Positions 34,551-43,382 of a stretch of DNA of 64,000 bases are shown here, one piece after another. The notes under the pieces are model-generated. The model had not been told where the DNA came from and searched no databases. It saw only the letters and a list, made by a program, of their open reading frames with translations. Every line of letters starts with the position of its first letter. Position 1 is the stretch's first letter. A program made the translations under genes and the position numbers. Source of the DNA: an uncultured bacterium (GTDB lineage: Bacteria > Bacillota_I > Bacilli_A > RF39 > UBA660); assembly GCA_946560065.1 (NCBI GenBank), contig CAMNUE010000002.1:142950-206949 (forward strand), in the 5' to 3' direction.

Positions 34551-35858
34551 TTAAAACGGTAATTTCATATTACCATTAGTAACTTGTTTCATCATTTTTT
34601 TCATTTGGTCAAATTGCTGAAGCAATTTATTCACTTCTTGCACAGAAGTTCCAGAACCATTTGCAATTCTAGTTTTTCTACTTGCTTTTATAATTTCTGG
34701 ATTTCTTCTTTCTTTTGGAGTCATTGATAAGACAATTGCTTCTACATGTGCCATTTGTTTTGGATCAATCTTGATGTCAGTAAGTCCCATTTTTTTAGCA
34801 CCTGGAAGCATTTTAATAAGATTTTCTAGTGGTCCCAATTTTTTTACTTGTTTCATTGTTGATAAAAAGTCTTCTAAATCAAATTTGCCTTGCTGCATTC
34901 TTTTAGCTGCTTTTTCTGCTTCCTTTTCATCGATAACATCCGTTGCTTTCTCAACAAGTGAAATAATATCTCCCATTCCTAAAATTCTTCCAGCCATACG
35001 TTCTGGATCAAAGGAATCTAAGCCATCTAACTTTTCGCTAACACCAATAAACTTGATTGGTACATTAGTTAAATGTCTAACAGATAATGCAACTCCGCCT
35101 CTAGTATCTCCATCTAATTTAGTAAGTACAACACCAGTTAATGGAAGTTTATCATTAAATCCAGTTATTACATTAATAGCATCTTGTCCCATCATTGAAT
35201 CTATAACTAATAATATTTCATCTGGATTAATATTATTCTTAATATTATCAAGTTCATCCATTAATTCATCATCAATATGAAGTCTACCAGCAGTATCAAT
35301 TAGAACATAATCATAACCATTTTCGTTGGCATAGTTAATTGCATTCAGAGAGATTTCAACAGGGTCTTTTTTTCCTTCTTCATAAACCTCAATATTCAAC
35401 TGTTTTCCAAGTTGTTTCAACTGATCAATAGCCGCAGGTCTGTACACATCACAAGCTACAAGTAACGGCTTTTTAGCGTGCTTTTTTCTTAAGAAATTAG
35501 CAAGTTTAGCAATTGTTGTTGTTTTACCAGAACCCTGTAAACCTACTAACATCAAAGTAGCAGGTCTACCTTTCAAATTTAATGGTTCACTCTCACCACC
35601 TAAAAGCTCTGTAAGTTCATCTTTAACAATTTTTACAAATAAGTCACCTGGATTAATACTAGAAGCAACCTCTTCACCAAGAGCCTTTTCTTTTACTGTA
35701 TTAGTAAATTCTTTTACAACTTTATAATTAACATCAGCCTCCAACAAAGCAAGTCTGATTTCACGCATCATTTCAGATATATTATCCTCAGTAATCTTTC
35801 CATAACCTTTTATTTTATGTAAAGCATTCTGTAATCTATCTCCTAAACTTTCAAACAT
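34551..35858 (-). CDS. ffh: Signal recognition particle GTPase Ffh
   Basis: A 435-aa SRP54 protein that binds signal peptides and docks with FtsY. N domain (1-90), G domain with GLQGSGKTTTIAKLA, DTAGRLHID and TKLDGDTRGG (about 105-295), and a Met-rich M domain (about 300-435: GKFDLEDFLSTMKQVKKLGPLENLIKMLPG). Start after TAGGTGATATT. Its partner ftsY lies at 41921 with ylxM. Confidence 0.97.
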   Translation of the reverse strand: MFESLGDRLQNALHKIKGYGKITEDNISEMMREIRLALLEADVNYKVVKEFTNTVKEKALGEEVASSINPGDLFVKIVKDELTELLGGESEPLNLKGRPATLMLVGLQGSGKTTTIAKLANFLRKKHAKKPLLVACDVYRPAAIDQLKQLGKQLNIEVYEEGKKDPVEISLNAINYANENGYDYVLIDTAGRLHIDDELMDELDNIKNNINPDEILLVIDSMMGQDAINVITGFNDKLPLTGVVLTKLDGDTRGGVALSVRHLTNVPIKFIGVSEKLDGLDSFDPERMAGRILGMGDIISLVEKATDVIDEKEAEKAAKRMQQGKFDLEDFLSTMKQVKKLGPLENLIKMLPGAKKMGLTDIKIDPKQMAHVEAIVLSMTPKERRNPEIIKASRKTRIANGSGTSVQEVNKLLQQFDQMKKMMKQVTNGNMKLPF

Positions 35859-35903
35859 AATATCACCTAGATTTTATTATAACAAATAACAATTTTTTAT
35901 ACA

Positions 35904-35932
35904 AAGAAAAATAGTGAAAACTCACTATTTTT
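35904..35932 (-). terminator. Terminator after herA-like gene
   Basis: AAATAGTGA / TCACTATTT stem followed by TTCTTT on the minus strand. Confidence 0.8.
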
Positions 35933-38251
35933 TTAACTAAAATCTGGCCCAAAATCAGAAACACCATCATCGTCATCATCATCAGTAATTTCTAAAACTG
36001 GTTGCTCAGAAGAAACTTCATTTGTAATTTTTGGAACATCATTAATAGCAGTCATTCCATTATCACTTAACTCAACTGATGTTATCTCAGGAATAGCAGT
36101 CGCTGAATCAAAAGATGAAACGTCACTACTACTAGAAATACTCGGAGTACTGATACTTAGATTATTCAAACTGCTCACATTAGAATCAGTAGAAACTGCA
36201 GCTGGTGAAACAGCAGAATTAGAATCAATTACAAATGAATCATCAAATTTTTCTTCTTCTCCAATATTCAATATCGAATTTAGATTATTAGAAGCACCAG
36301 TAGAATTTGTCATAACAGGGGCCTCGTCACCATTAACCATAAGAACTGGAGTTTGAGCTTCTTCAGTAGGATTACTTTCAATTTTAGGAATCTCTATACT
36401 TATAGAGCTAACTGACTTCTCAGGTACAACAGAAACATCACTAACAGCCACCGTATTAGTAGAAGGTCCAACTGGATTTGTTACACTAATAGAATTGTCA
36501 GAACCACTCCAAATATTAACAACATCACAGTTACTACTAAGTGGAGAAGGATTAGGCATTTCCATTTTTACAATTAATGGTATTTTGAAACCAAGTCCAA
36601 ATCCTAAACAAGTTCCAGCTTGTAAGGACTTTTGTTTTTCAACAATCTCGTCAGTTATATTAGGTACCATCTTACGAATGTATTCAACGTCAACTGGATG
36701 GTTTATCTTAAATATTAAGAAATTTGTACATTGCGAAATAACTGTATCGGAAATCTCAACTGGTCTTTGTGAAATAAGACCAAGTATTACACCATACTTA
36801 CGTCCTTCCTTAGCAATTCTTTCAAATATATTATATCCGAATAAGAATCTATCAGTATCACTTTGGATATATCTATGAGCTTCTTCAAGAACTATATGAA
36901 AAGGAATACTTCCTCTATTTTTTAATCCCTTTGCAAAATCAAATATCAATCTAGAGTAAATTTTAGTAAGTACTTTGGCAAAATCATCATCTATATCATT
37001 AAGATTTACATTAACAACCTGATATTTACGACCATCAGTGATTAACATTGATGACAAATATGACTCTAAAGAAACATACTCTTTAACATCAAAATACTTA
37101 GCATTATCCCCAACAATCAAAGCATGCAATCTAACTCTAATAGTAACAGAATCACCATAAGTTTGCTCATTTCTTAACCAACCTTCACTAATAAGTGTAA
37201 AATTAAGCGCTTTCTCAAGAGTTTGTAAATCATAGTAAACACCAGCATGAGGCTCATAATTATCATATTCTTCCTTAATAAATGAATTTATATACTCAGT
37301 AAGTAAAACACTTTCAGTAAAGTTACCAGAATTATCAATTAAGAAACACTCTCTAAATTTACGAGTATAACCCACTCCTTGAATAGGAGCTTCTAAATTA
37401 AATTCATCAGTTGAACAACTTGCAAGTATTGAAAATATTTCATTTCTTTTATTAGGAGCTGTTTCATTAGTATATAAAATAGTCATTATAGCTTTTGCAA
37501 TCAAATGGTTCTTATAAGCATTAGAGTCCATATCATTTTGACTAAATACTAAAGCCAATTTTAACATTCTCTCAATTATTGGTAATTGTGAATGGGAAGT
37601 ACATTGTAATAATAACGCCAAATCATCTTTATTAAGTAAATATATTGGTAAACGTAATTTCTCACCAATTCCCTCAACTTCATTTGTACTATAAAAACGA
37701 TAATTATAATTAGAATTAATCTGACTTAAATTATTAAATGCATTATAATACTCTCCCGAAGAATCAAAAATTAAAATATTTGCTTTATATGGATTTAATC
37801 TTTGATCATGAAACATATTTTGAAATAATCTCGATACACCACAAGATTTACCTGATCCTGTATTACCAAAAATCGCAAAGTGATTACTAAAGAAATTATT
37901 AACATCTAAAAATACTGGAAAATCATCATAAAAGGGACTAACACCTAATTTCATAAATCCTTTAGTATCTGTACCTGTAATTAAAGGTACTTCAGACTTA
38001 TCTATAACTCTAATCTTAGCATCCAATGAAGGCTTTCTAATAGTACCACCAATTAACCTATCTCCAACTATTTCTCCTAAAAATCTAGCTTTAACAATAT
38101 TTCCATCTAAGTCATCTACTTCTCCTAATACTTTTTTAGTATCATCTTCAAAAACTAAATGCAAATTCATCAAGTTCATTGTAACTTCTGCATCTTCTTT
38201 TAACTTAATATTAGCAGATTGATCACTTATATAAACAATTCTATCAAACAT
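35933..38251 (-). CDS. HerA-type ATPase with disordered tail
   Basis: A 772-aa HerA/FtsK-superfamily ATPase (DUF87-like). An N-terminal HAS-barrel-like region (about 1-110) precedes the motor domain with Walker A GNTGSGKSCGVSRL, Walker B-like NILIFDSSGEYY, HIVLEEAHRYIQSD, and the sensor SQRPVEISDTVISQC. Residues about 570-772 are Ser/Thr/Asn-rich, disordered, and end in a run of acidic residues. HerA usually works with NurA in end resection, but no nurA lies nearby. ATG 38251 is preferred over the track TTG. Monocistronic. Confidence 0.85.
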   Translation of the reverse strand: MFDRIVYISDQSANIKLKEDAEVTMNLMNLHLVFEDDTKKVLGEVDDLDGNIVKARFLGEIVGDRLIGGTIRKPSLDAKIRVIDKSEVPLITGTDTKGFMKLGVSPFYDDFPVFLDVNNFFSNHFAIFGNTGSGKSCGVSRLFQNMFHDQRLNPYKANILIFDSSGEYYNAFNNLSQINSNYNYRFYSTNEVEGIGEKLRLPIYLLNKDDLALLLQCTSHSQLPIIERMLKLALVFSQNDMDSNAYKNHLIAKAIMTILYTNETAPNKRNEIFSILASCSTDEFNLEAPIQGVGYTRKFRECFLIDNSGNFTESVLLTEYINSFIKEEYDNYEPHAGVYYDLQTLEKALNFTLISEGWLRNEQTYGDSVTIRVRLHALIVGDNAKYFDVKEYVSLESYLSSMLITDGRKYQVVNVNLNDIDDDFAKVLTKIYSRLIFDFAKGLKNRGSIPFHIVLEEAHRYIQSDTDRFLFGYNIFERIAKEGRKYGVILGLISQRPVEISDTVISQCTNFLIFKINHPVDVEYIRKMVPNITDEIVEKQKSLQAGTCLGFGLGFKIPLIVKMEMPNPSPLSSNCDVVNIWSGSDNSISVTNPVGPSTNTVAVSDVSVVPEKSVSSISIEIPKIESNPTEEAQTPVLMVNGDEAPVMTNSTGASNNLNSILNIGEEEKFDDSFVIDSNSAVSPAAVSTDSNVSSLNNLSISTPSISSSSDVSSFDSATAIPEITSVELSDNGMTAINDVPKITNEVSSEQPVLEITDDDDDDGVSDFGPDFS

Positions 38252-38379
38252 CAATATCCCCTCTTTACAAATCTTCCTATTATAAAATAATTATACTAAT
38301 AATAAATACTTTTTTCAAGCAACATTTACAAAAGTATTAGAAAGTGTTAAAATAACAAGAAATTTTAGGAGGAAAAATC

Positions 38380-39231
38380 ATGGAAGATAATTTAAAAAGA
38401 ATGATAGAAATTATGGATAACTATCAAAAAAAGAAAAAAACAAATAAGAATGACTCCCAACAATTAAAATTAAATGCTAAAAATAGTATTATTGAAATCA
38501 TAAACAATGAAATAGAGTTTGAAGAAAGTAATGAAAGATTACAAATGTATTTAGAAAATACTAATATAACTGATTTAAACTTTTTATATCGAAGTTTAGA
38601 ATACATGCGTGGTAATAATCAAGATGGACGCTTATCATTTGAAAGATTTGCTTTTCTAGATGAAGATATAAGAAATCTCATCAATAGTTACGATATCTTT
38701 ACAGAAGCGGACCTTTTTGAAGTAATATTTTTCTTCTCACGAGGATTACACAATCCACTCTTAAATGATGAAGAATTTATTAATTTTTGGAACAAAGCTC
38801 ATAAATTAGCCTATCTAGATATTTTTTTTAAGAATACTAATAATTGTCTTGCATACCAAGGTTCTTATACAACATATAAATATGTAAAAAAATACCTAAA
38901 AGAGATTTTAAAAGAAGATAGCCAAGAAAAAGATAAAGATTTAGTATATAAAGATATAAACAAGAAATTAAATATCGTAACAGAAAACCTAGTTCCAATT
39001 GCAAATGAACTTTTAACACTAAGAAATCAAGTTCCAGAATCAAGAATATCCGTTTGTAATCAAGGTCTAAAGAAAACCACAGTAAAAAAAGAAAATTCTC
39101 CAATTACCTTCGAACAACAAATATTTATTAATGCTATAGCCTTCGGTACTACACTTGAAAAATTAAAAGATAGAAACTATGAAGATGCCAAACAACTACT
39201 TTATCTACCTCATCAAAGAATAACAAAATAA
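38380..39231 (+). CDS. Hypothetical protein upstream of LysR regulator
   Basis: A 283-aa soluble, mostly helical protein of unknown family. The first 30 residues are Lys/Asn-rich; the middle (YRSLEYMRGNNQDGRLSF, VIFFFSRGLHNPLLNDEEF) looks globular. Shine-Dalgarno AGGAGGAAAAATC. It lies 11 bases before the LysR gene and is divergent from the HerA gene. No function can be given. Confidence 0.6.
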   Translation: MEDNLKRMIEIMDNYQKKKKTNKNDSQQLKLNAKNSIIEIINNEIEFEESNERLQMYLENTNITDLNFLYRSLEYMRGNNQDGRLSFERFAFLDEDIRNLINSYDIFTEADLFEVIFFFSRGLHNPLLNDEEFINFWNKAHKLAYLDIFFKNTNNCLAYQGSYTTYKYVKKYLKEILKEDSQEKDKDLVYKDINKKLNIVTENLVPIANELLTLRNQVPESRISVCNQGLKKTTVKKENSPITFEQQIFINAIAFGTTLEKLKDRNYEDAKQLLYLPHQRITK

Positions 39232-39242
39232 AGGAGAAAAAT

Positions 39243-40151
39243 ATGTATAAAAGTAATATTAACTTAAATCTCTATAAAACATTCTATGAAGTTGCAAAAT
39301 ATGGAAGTATTTCTGAAACAGCAAAAAAAACCTACTCCTCTCAACCAGCAATTAGTAAATCTATTAAAAAATTAGAAAGTGACCTAGGAGTCCAATTATT
39401 TTTTAGAAATCTTTCGGGAGTAGAACTAACAGAAAAAGGAAAAGAATTATTATTTTATGTTGAGAAATCATACAATAATCTTATTATTGCAGAAAGAAAT
39501 ATGTTAGAAACACAAACTCTAAATCGTGGAAAGCTTTCTATTGGTATGCCCTCGAATATTGGCTCGTTTTATCTATTCGATAAGATAATTGATTTTCATA
39601 AAAAATATCCAAATATTGAAATATCTATTATGACAGGAGGAACATCAACTCTTATAGGTTTATTAGAATCACATCAAGTAGATTTTATAATAGACACAGC
39701 ACCAGTCAACATTAAAAATAATAATTTAAAAATTAAAAAAATGACGACTGTCAATTACTGTTTCATAATTAATAAAGATTCTAAGATTATTAACAGTAAA
39801 GAAATAACTTCTCTAAAAGATTTAGAAAATAAACCACTAATACTTCCACTATTAAATACTGCTAATAGAAATGATTTAGACTCTTTATTATTTGATTTAA
39901 ATATTGAAATTAAAAATGTTTTAAATATTCATACTAGTGAAATGATTATATCTGCCGTAAGAAAAGATTTAGGAATTGGCTATGTCATAGAAAATCTTGT
40001 TGAAAAAGAAATTGAAAATAATGAAATTGAAATACTAAATATTAAGGAAAAGCTTCCTAATGTTGATATAGAATTTATCTATGAACCAAATTACCTAACT
40101 ACTGCACCAAACATTTTTATAAAAGAGTGGTTAAAAGATATTACTATTTAA
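39243..40151 (+). CDS. LysR-family transcriptional regulator
   Basis: A 302-aa regulator. The N-terminal winged HTH (about 8-70: GSISETAKKTYSSQPAISKSIKKLESDLGVQLFFRNLSG) is followed by the substrate-binding domain (GKLSIGMPSNIGSFYLFDKII, then TGGTSTLIGLLESHQVDFIID). The co-inducer is unknown. Shine-Dalgarno AAAGGAGAAAAAT. It is in the same unit as the 283-aa gene and ends in a terminator before the radical SAM gene. Confidence 0.93.
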   Translation: MYKSNINLNLYKTFYEVAKYGSISETAKKTYSSQPAISKSIKKLESDLGVQLFFRNLSGVELTEKGKELLFYVEKSYNNLIIAERNMLETQTLNRGKLSIGMPSNIGSFYLFDKIIDFHKKYPNIEISIMTGGTSTLIGLLESHQVDFIIDTAPVNIKNNNLKIKKMTTVNYCFIINKDSKIINSKEITSLKDLENKPLILPLLNTANRNDLDSLLFDLNIEIKNVLNIHTSEMIISAVRKDLGIGYVIENLVEKEIENNEIEILNIKEKLPNVDIEFIYEPNYLTTAPNIFIKEWLKDITI

Positions 40152-40205
40152 TATCCCCTCTATAACCTTAAATTATACTCATAATATAATTGAATAAAGT
40201 TTATG

Positions 40206-40241
40206 AAAAATAGATATTTGAACATTATATCTATTTTTTTT
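40206..40241 (+). terminator. Terminator after the LysR gene
   Basis: AAATAGATAT / ATATCTATTT stem followed by TTTTT. The track's radical SAM ORF starts inside it, which argues for the downstream ATG. Confidence 0.85.
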
Positions 40242-40271
40242 ATACTGAATTTAGAAGAAAGGAAGTTTAAT

Positions 40272-41291
40272 ATGAGAAGTTTAGGAACATTTAAAGATAA
40301 AAAAGATAATTCATTAAAATCAGTTTTTGACTGTGGAGAAAATAAAATTATAGAAATGACTCTACTATTTAATAAGGAAAAACTAGATGTAGTTTGTGCT
40401 CCTACTCATCACTTTTGCAATTTAGGCTGTAAAATGTGTCATTTAACTAATAATAAATTAAATAAAAAGATGACTCCAATTACTGTAGATAACTTTATTG
40501 AAGCACTTATAAGCACAACAACCAGAGATAACAAAGAAAGAATAACTAACAAAGACAGATTATTAATATCTTTTATGGGTGTCGGAGAACCCCTATTAAA
40601 TTTAAAATTAATTGAAGAAATTTATGACAGAGAAGAAGAAATAAAAGAAACATTAGGTTATAAAGAAATAAGCTATGCTCTAGCAACAATGATGCCAAAT
40701 AATAATATTGAAAAGTTAAGAGAAATTGTAATAAAGAAAAAAATTCCTCTTAAAGTTCACTTTTCCATGCATACACCAATTGACGAGGACAGAAAAGAAT
40801 TAATCCCATCAACTAATGTTTCAGTAGAAGAAGCATTAAAATATTTAAATGATTATCGTAAAGCTGTCTGTAACGATTCAGATATTATAAAAAAATATAT
40901 AAATTTTCATAGAACAGCAGATCCTATAGAAATCCATTATACTTTAATAGAAAATGTTAATGACAAAAAAAAAGAATTAGAAAGAATTTGCTTATTATTA
41001 AAGAAATATCAAGTACCTATTAAATTTATAAGATTTAATCCTATCAATGAATTAAAAAGAAGTGAAAATGAAGAAATCTGGTTAGAAGTGATAAAAAGTA
41101 AAATCCCAGATTTAAGAGTCAAAACATACTCACCTCCCGGAAGAAATATTGGTAGTTCTTGTGGAGAATTCACAAAACATTACTATCACGAAGAAATTGA
41201 AACTGAAAAACAAAAAAAAGAATTTCTAGAATGGAAAAAAGAATATCAAATAGATAAAATGACAGATAAAACTCTTTATAAAAAAAGATAA
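40272..41291 (+). CDS. RlmN/Cfr-like radical SAM protein
   Basis: A 339-aa radical SAM enzyme. The cluster motif FCNLGCKMC (CxxxCxxC) is followed by SFMGVGEPLLN, VHFSMHTP, IEIHYTLIENVND and the C-terminal SSCGEF, whose Cys matches the methyl-carrying Cys of RlmN/Cfr. The N-terminal accessory domain of RlmN is short, and CAPTHHFCNLGC differs from the RlmN consensus, so this is a divergent paralog; it may methylate RNA at an adenine, but the target is unknown. ATG 40272 follows AAAGGAAGTTTAAT. Terminator downstream. Confidence 0.75.
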   Translation: MRSLGTFKDKKDNSLKSVFDCGENKIIEMTLLFNKEKLDVVCAPTHHFCNLGCKMCHLTNNKLNKKMTPITVDNFIEALISTTTRDNKERITNKDRLLISFMGVGEPLLNLKLIEEIYDREEEIKETLGYKEISYALATMMPNNNIEKLREIVIKKKIPLKVHFSMHTPIDEDRKELIPSTNVSVEEALKYLNDYRKAVCNDSDIIKKYINFHRTADPIEIHYTLIENVNDKKKELERICLLLKKYQVPIKFIRFNPINELKRSENEEIWLEVIKSKIPDLRVKTYSPPGRNIGSSCGEFTKHYYHEEIETEKQKKEFLEWKKEYQIDKMTDKTLYKKR

Positions 41292-41293
41292 CT

Positions 41294-41322
41294 AAAAAGA
41301 AAGTTAAAAAACTTTCTTTTTT
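41294..41322. terminator. Bidirectional terminator
   Basis: AAAAGAAAGTT / AACTTTCTTTT stem between convergent radical SAM gene and ylxM. Confidence 0.9.
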
Positions 41323-41351
41323 AGTACAGATAATTTGTATTCAAATACCTC

Positions 41352-41645
41352 TTATATTAATTCTTCTAATTTTTCTTTCAGTTTACTATCAGATACTTCA
41401 TCAAGTAATTTAGTAAATTTTTCTTTTTTCTCATATAATTTTAATTTATTTTCATACTCAACTAATTTATCAATAACAATATGCAATTGCTTAAAAATAG
41501 CATTCCTACTTACTTCATAATTTTCAGCCATTTCTGCAAGACTCAAATTATTAAAATAATAATCTTCAAAATATTCTCTCTGTTTATCAGTCAATAAACA
41601 ACCATAACAGTCATAAAGATTATTATAATAAATTACATCTTCCAT
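41352..41645 (-). CDS. ylxM: YlxM/p13-like SRP-associated protein
   Basis: A 97-aa YlxM (UPF0122) protein with a sigma-70 region 4-like HTH: LTDKQREYFEDYYFNNLSLAEMAENYEVSRNAIFKQLHI. YlxM is linked to the SRP pathway in many Firmicutes, where it stimulates the SRP GTPases. It overlaps the preceding small gene by one base (TAATG) and is third after ftsY. Confidence 0.92.
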   Translation of the reverse strand: MEDVIYYNNLYDCYGCLLTDKQREYFEDYYFNNLSLAEMAENYEVSRNAIFKQLHIVIDKLVEYENKLKLYEKKEKFTKLLDEVSDSKLKEKLEELI

Positions 41646-41920
41646 TATAAAACACCTGCCAATCTTAAAATGTTAAAGATAATTAGTAATAATCCAAATA
41701 CCAAATATAAAAAAGTAAACTTACTCTTCTTATATACTCTACTACTGAGAAAGGACATAAACAATAAAGTTATTCCGAGACACATTTGTAATATTGTAAG
41801 CATTTCCCTATTAAATAAATACATTATAAATACTATTCCTGTAATAATTGCCAACACTATTTGAACATATACTAAAAAAATTGTAAACCCATTTACTGTA
41901 TTTTTAACTTTATTTTCCAT
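41645..41920 (-). CDS. Small membrane protein between ftsY and ylxM
   Basis: A 91-aa protein with three hydrophobic helices (about 13-33, 40-60, 68-88). No recognised family. Its ATG directly follows the ftsY stop (TAAATG), and it overlaps ylxM by one base, so the three are tightly coupled. A link to SRP-dependent membrane insertion would be inference. Confidence 0.6.
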   Translation of the reverse strand: MENKVKNTVNGFTIFLVYVQIVLAIITGIVFIMYLFNREMLTILQMCLGITLLFMSFLSSRVYKKSKFTFLYLVFGLLLIIFNILRLAGVL

Positions 41921-43300
41921 TTACATCATATCCTTAAATAATCCATAAATATATTTTTCAATATCAAATACTTGTAAATCATCCTTAGTCTCACCCAAAC
42001 CAATATATTTAACCGGAATACCTACACTCTCTTTTATTGCAAGTACAATTCCACCTTTGGCTGTTCCATCTAGCTTAGTCAAAACTATTCCTGTAATATT
42101 TGTAATCTCTTTAAAGGATTTAGCTTGACTTATACCATTTTGACCTGTTGTAGCATCAACAACTAATAATGTTTCTGTAGCACCACCTTCAATTAAACCA
42201 TCAATTACCTTATTCATTTTTTCTAATTCTTTCATCAAATTTACTTTGTTTTGTAATCTACCAGCAGTATCTACTAAAACAACGTCATAATTTTCTTCTT
42301 TTGCTTTTTCTATTCCATCATATACAACACTAGCTGGATCACTCTCTTCTTTACCAAAGAAACCTACATCTACTTTTTTACTCCACTCTTTAAGCTGATT
42401 AACAGCTCCAGCCCTAAAAGTATCAGCACCAACTAATAAAACCTTCTTGCCTTCATCCTTTAACTTATTCGCAATCTTACCAATAGTAGTAGTCTTTCCA
42501 ACTCCATTAACACCAATAAATAATATAACTGTTGGTCCATCTTCATTATAATTAATCTTATTACTTAATACCTCATCATCAACATAAATAATAAATAATT
42601 CATCAACAATCATTTCTTTTAATTCACTAGGATCAGAAACTCCTTCCTTTTTTACTCTATCTCTTAACCTATCCATAAAATCCATAACTGTATTTACACC
42701 AATATCAGCCATAATAAGAATTTCTTCTAATTCTTCAAAGTAATCTTCAGTTATCTTATTATATTTACTAGTTAAATTAACAAGTTTTGAAACAAATCCG
42801 TGTCTCGCTTTAGTAAGTCCCTTTTCATAAACTTTAATAGACTTTTTGAAGTCTTCTTTTTCCTCTTCAGTTACTTCATCTTCATCAGACTCATCTACTT
42901 CGCCATCATCATCTTCATCAGACTCATCTTCTTCCTCATCATCATCTTCATCAGACTCATCTTCTTCCTCATCATCATCTTCATCAGACTCATCTTCTTC
43001 CTCACCATCATCTTCATCAGACTCATCTTCTTCCTCACCATCATCTTCATCAGGCTCATCTACTTCGCCATCATCATCTTCATCAGACTCATCTTCTTCC
43101 TCATCATCATCGTCACTGGATTCATCTTCTTCCTCATCATCATCGTCATCGAACTCATCTTCTTCATTTTCAACATCAGATTCATCTTCACCAATATCTT
43201 TATCAAAGACTTCAGTTAATTCAGTATCTTTAACCTCTTCCTCATCTTCATTAACTGCATTATTTTTTAACATTTTTTTAATTTTATTAAAAATTCCCAT
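41921..43300 (-). CDS. ftsY: SRP receptor FtsY with acidic-repeat N-terminus
   Basis: A 459-aa SRP receptor GTPase. The NG domain (about 155-459) has GVNGVGKTTTIGKIA, DTAGRLQNK, TKLDGTAKGG and the C-terminal GETKDDLQVFD. The N-terminal part is almost only Asp/Glu, with an 11-residue unit (DESDEDDDEEE) repeated about seven times. An acidic A domain is normal for FtsY, but perfect repetition is unusual. AGGTGATATT precedes the start. Confidence 0.95.
   Translation of the reverse strand: MGIFNKIKKMLKNNAVNEDEEEVKDTELTEVFDKDIGEDESDVENEEDEFDDDDDEEEDESSDDDDEEEDESDEDDDGEVDEPDEDDGEEEDESDEDDGEEEDESDEDDDEEEDESDEDDDEEEDESDEDDDGEVDESDEDEVTEEEKEDFKKSIKVYEKGLTKARHGFVSKLVNLTSKYNKITEDYFEELEEILIMADIGVNTVMDFMDRLRDRVKKEGVSDPSELKEMIVDELFIIYVDDEVLSNKINYNEDGPTVILFIGVNGVGKTTTIGKIANKLKDEGKKVLLVGADTFRAGAVNQLKEWSKKVDVGFFGKEESDPASVVYDGIEKAKEENYDVVLVDTAGRLQNKVNLMKELEKMNKVIDGLIEGGATETLLVVDATTGQNGISQAKSFKEITNITGIVLTKLDGTAKGGIVLAIKESVGIPVKYIGLGETKDDLQVFDIEKYIYGLFKDMM
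42880..43110. repeat. 33-bp tandem repeats in ftsY
   Basis: About seven copies of a 33-base unit encoding DESDEDDDEEE in the acidic N-terminal part of FtsY. The two Ser/Ile-rich plus-strand ORFs here are shadows. Confidence 0.85.
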
Positions 43301-43361
43301 AATATCACCTACAAATTAGTATATCAGATTATCAAAACTGATTAAAGTAAAAAATACCAAG

Positions 43362-43382
43362 AAAAAAAGACCTTTCGATCTT
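43362..43382 (-). terminator. Terminator after the duplicated gene
   Basis: AAGATC-GAAA-GGTCTT followed by TTTTTTT on the minus strand. Confidence 0.8.

Noticed and set aside
35933-38251. HerA-type gene as part of a defence island
   Set aside because: Neighbours are ffh and a LysR gene; no nuclease or sensor partner is adjacent.
42800-43319. Ile/Phe-rich and Ser-rich ORFs on the plus strand
   Set aside because: Both are shadows of the FtsY acidic repeats.
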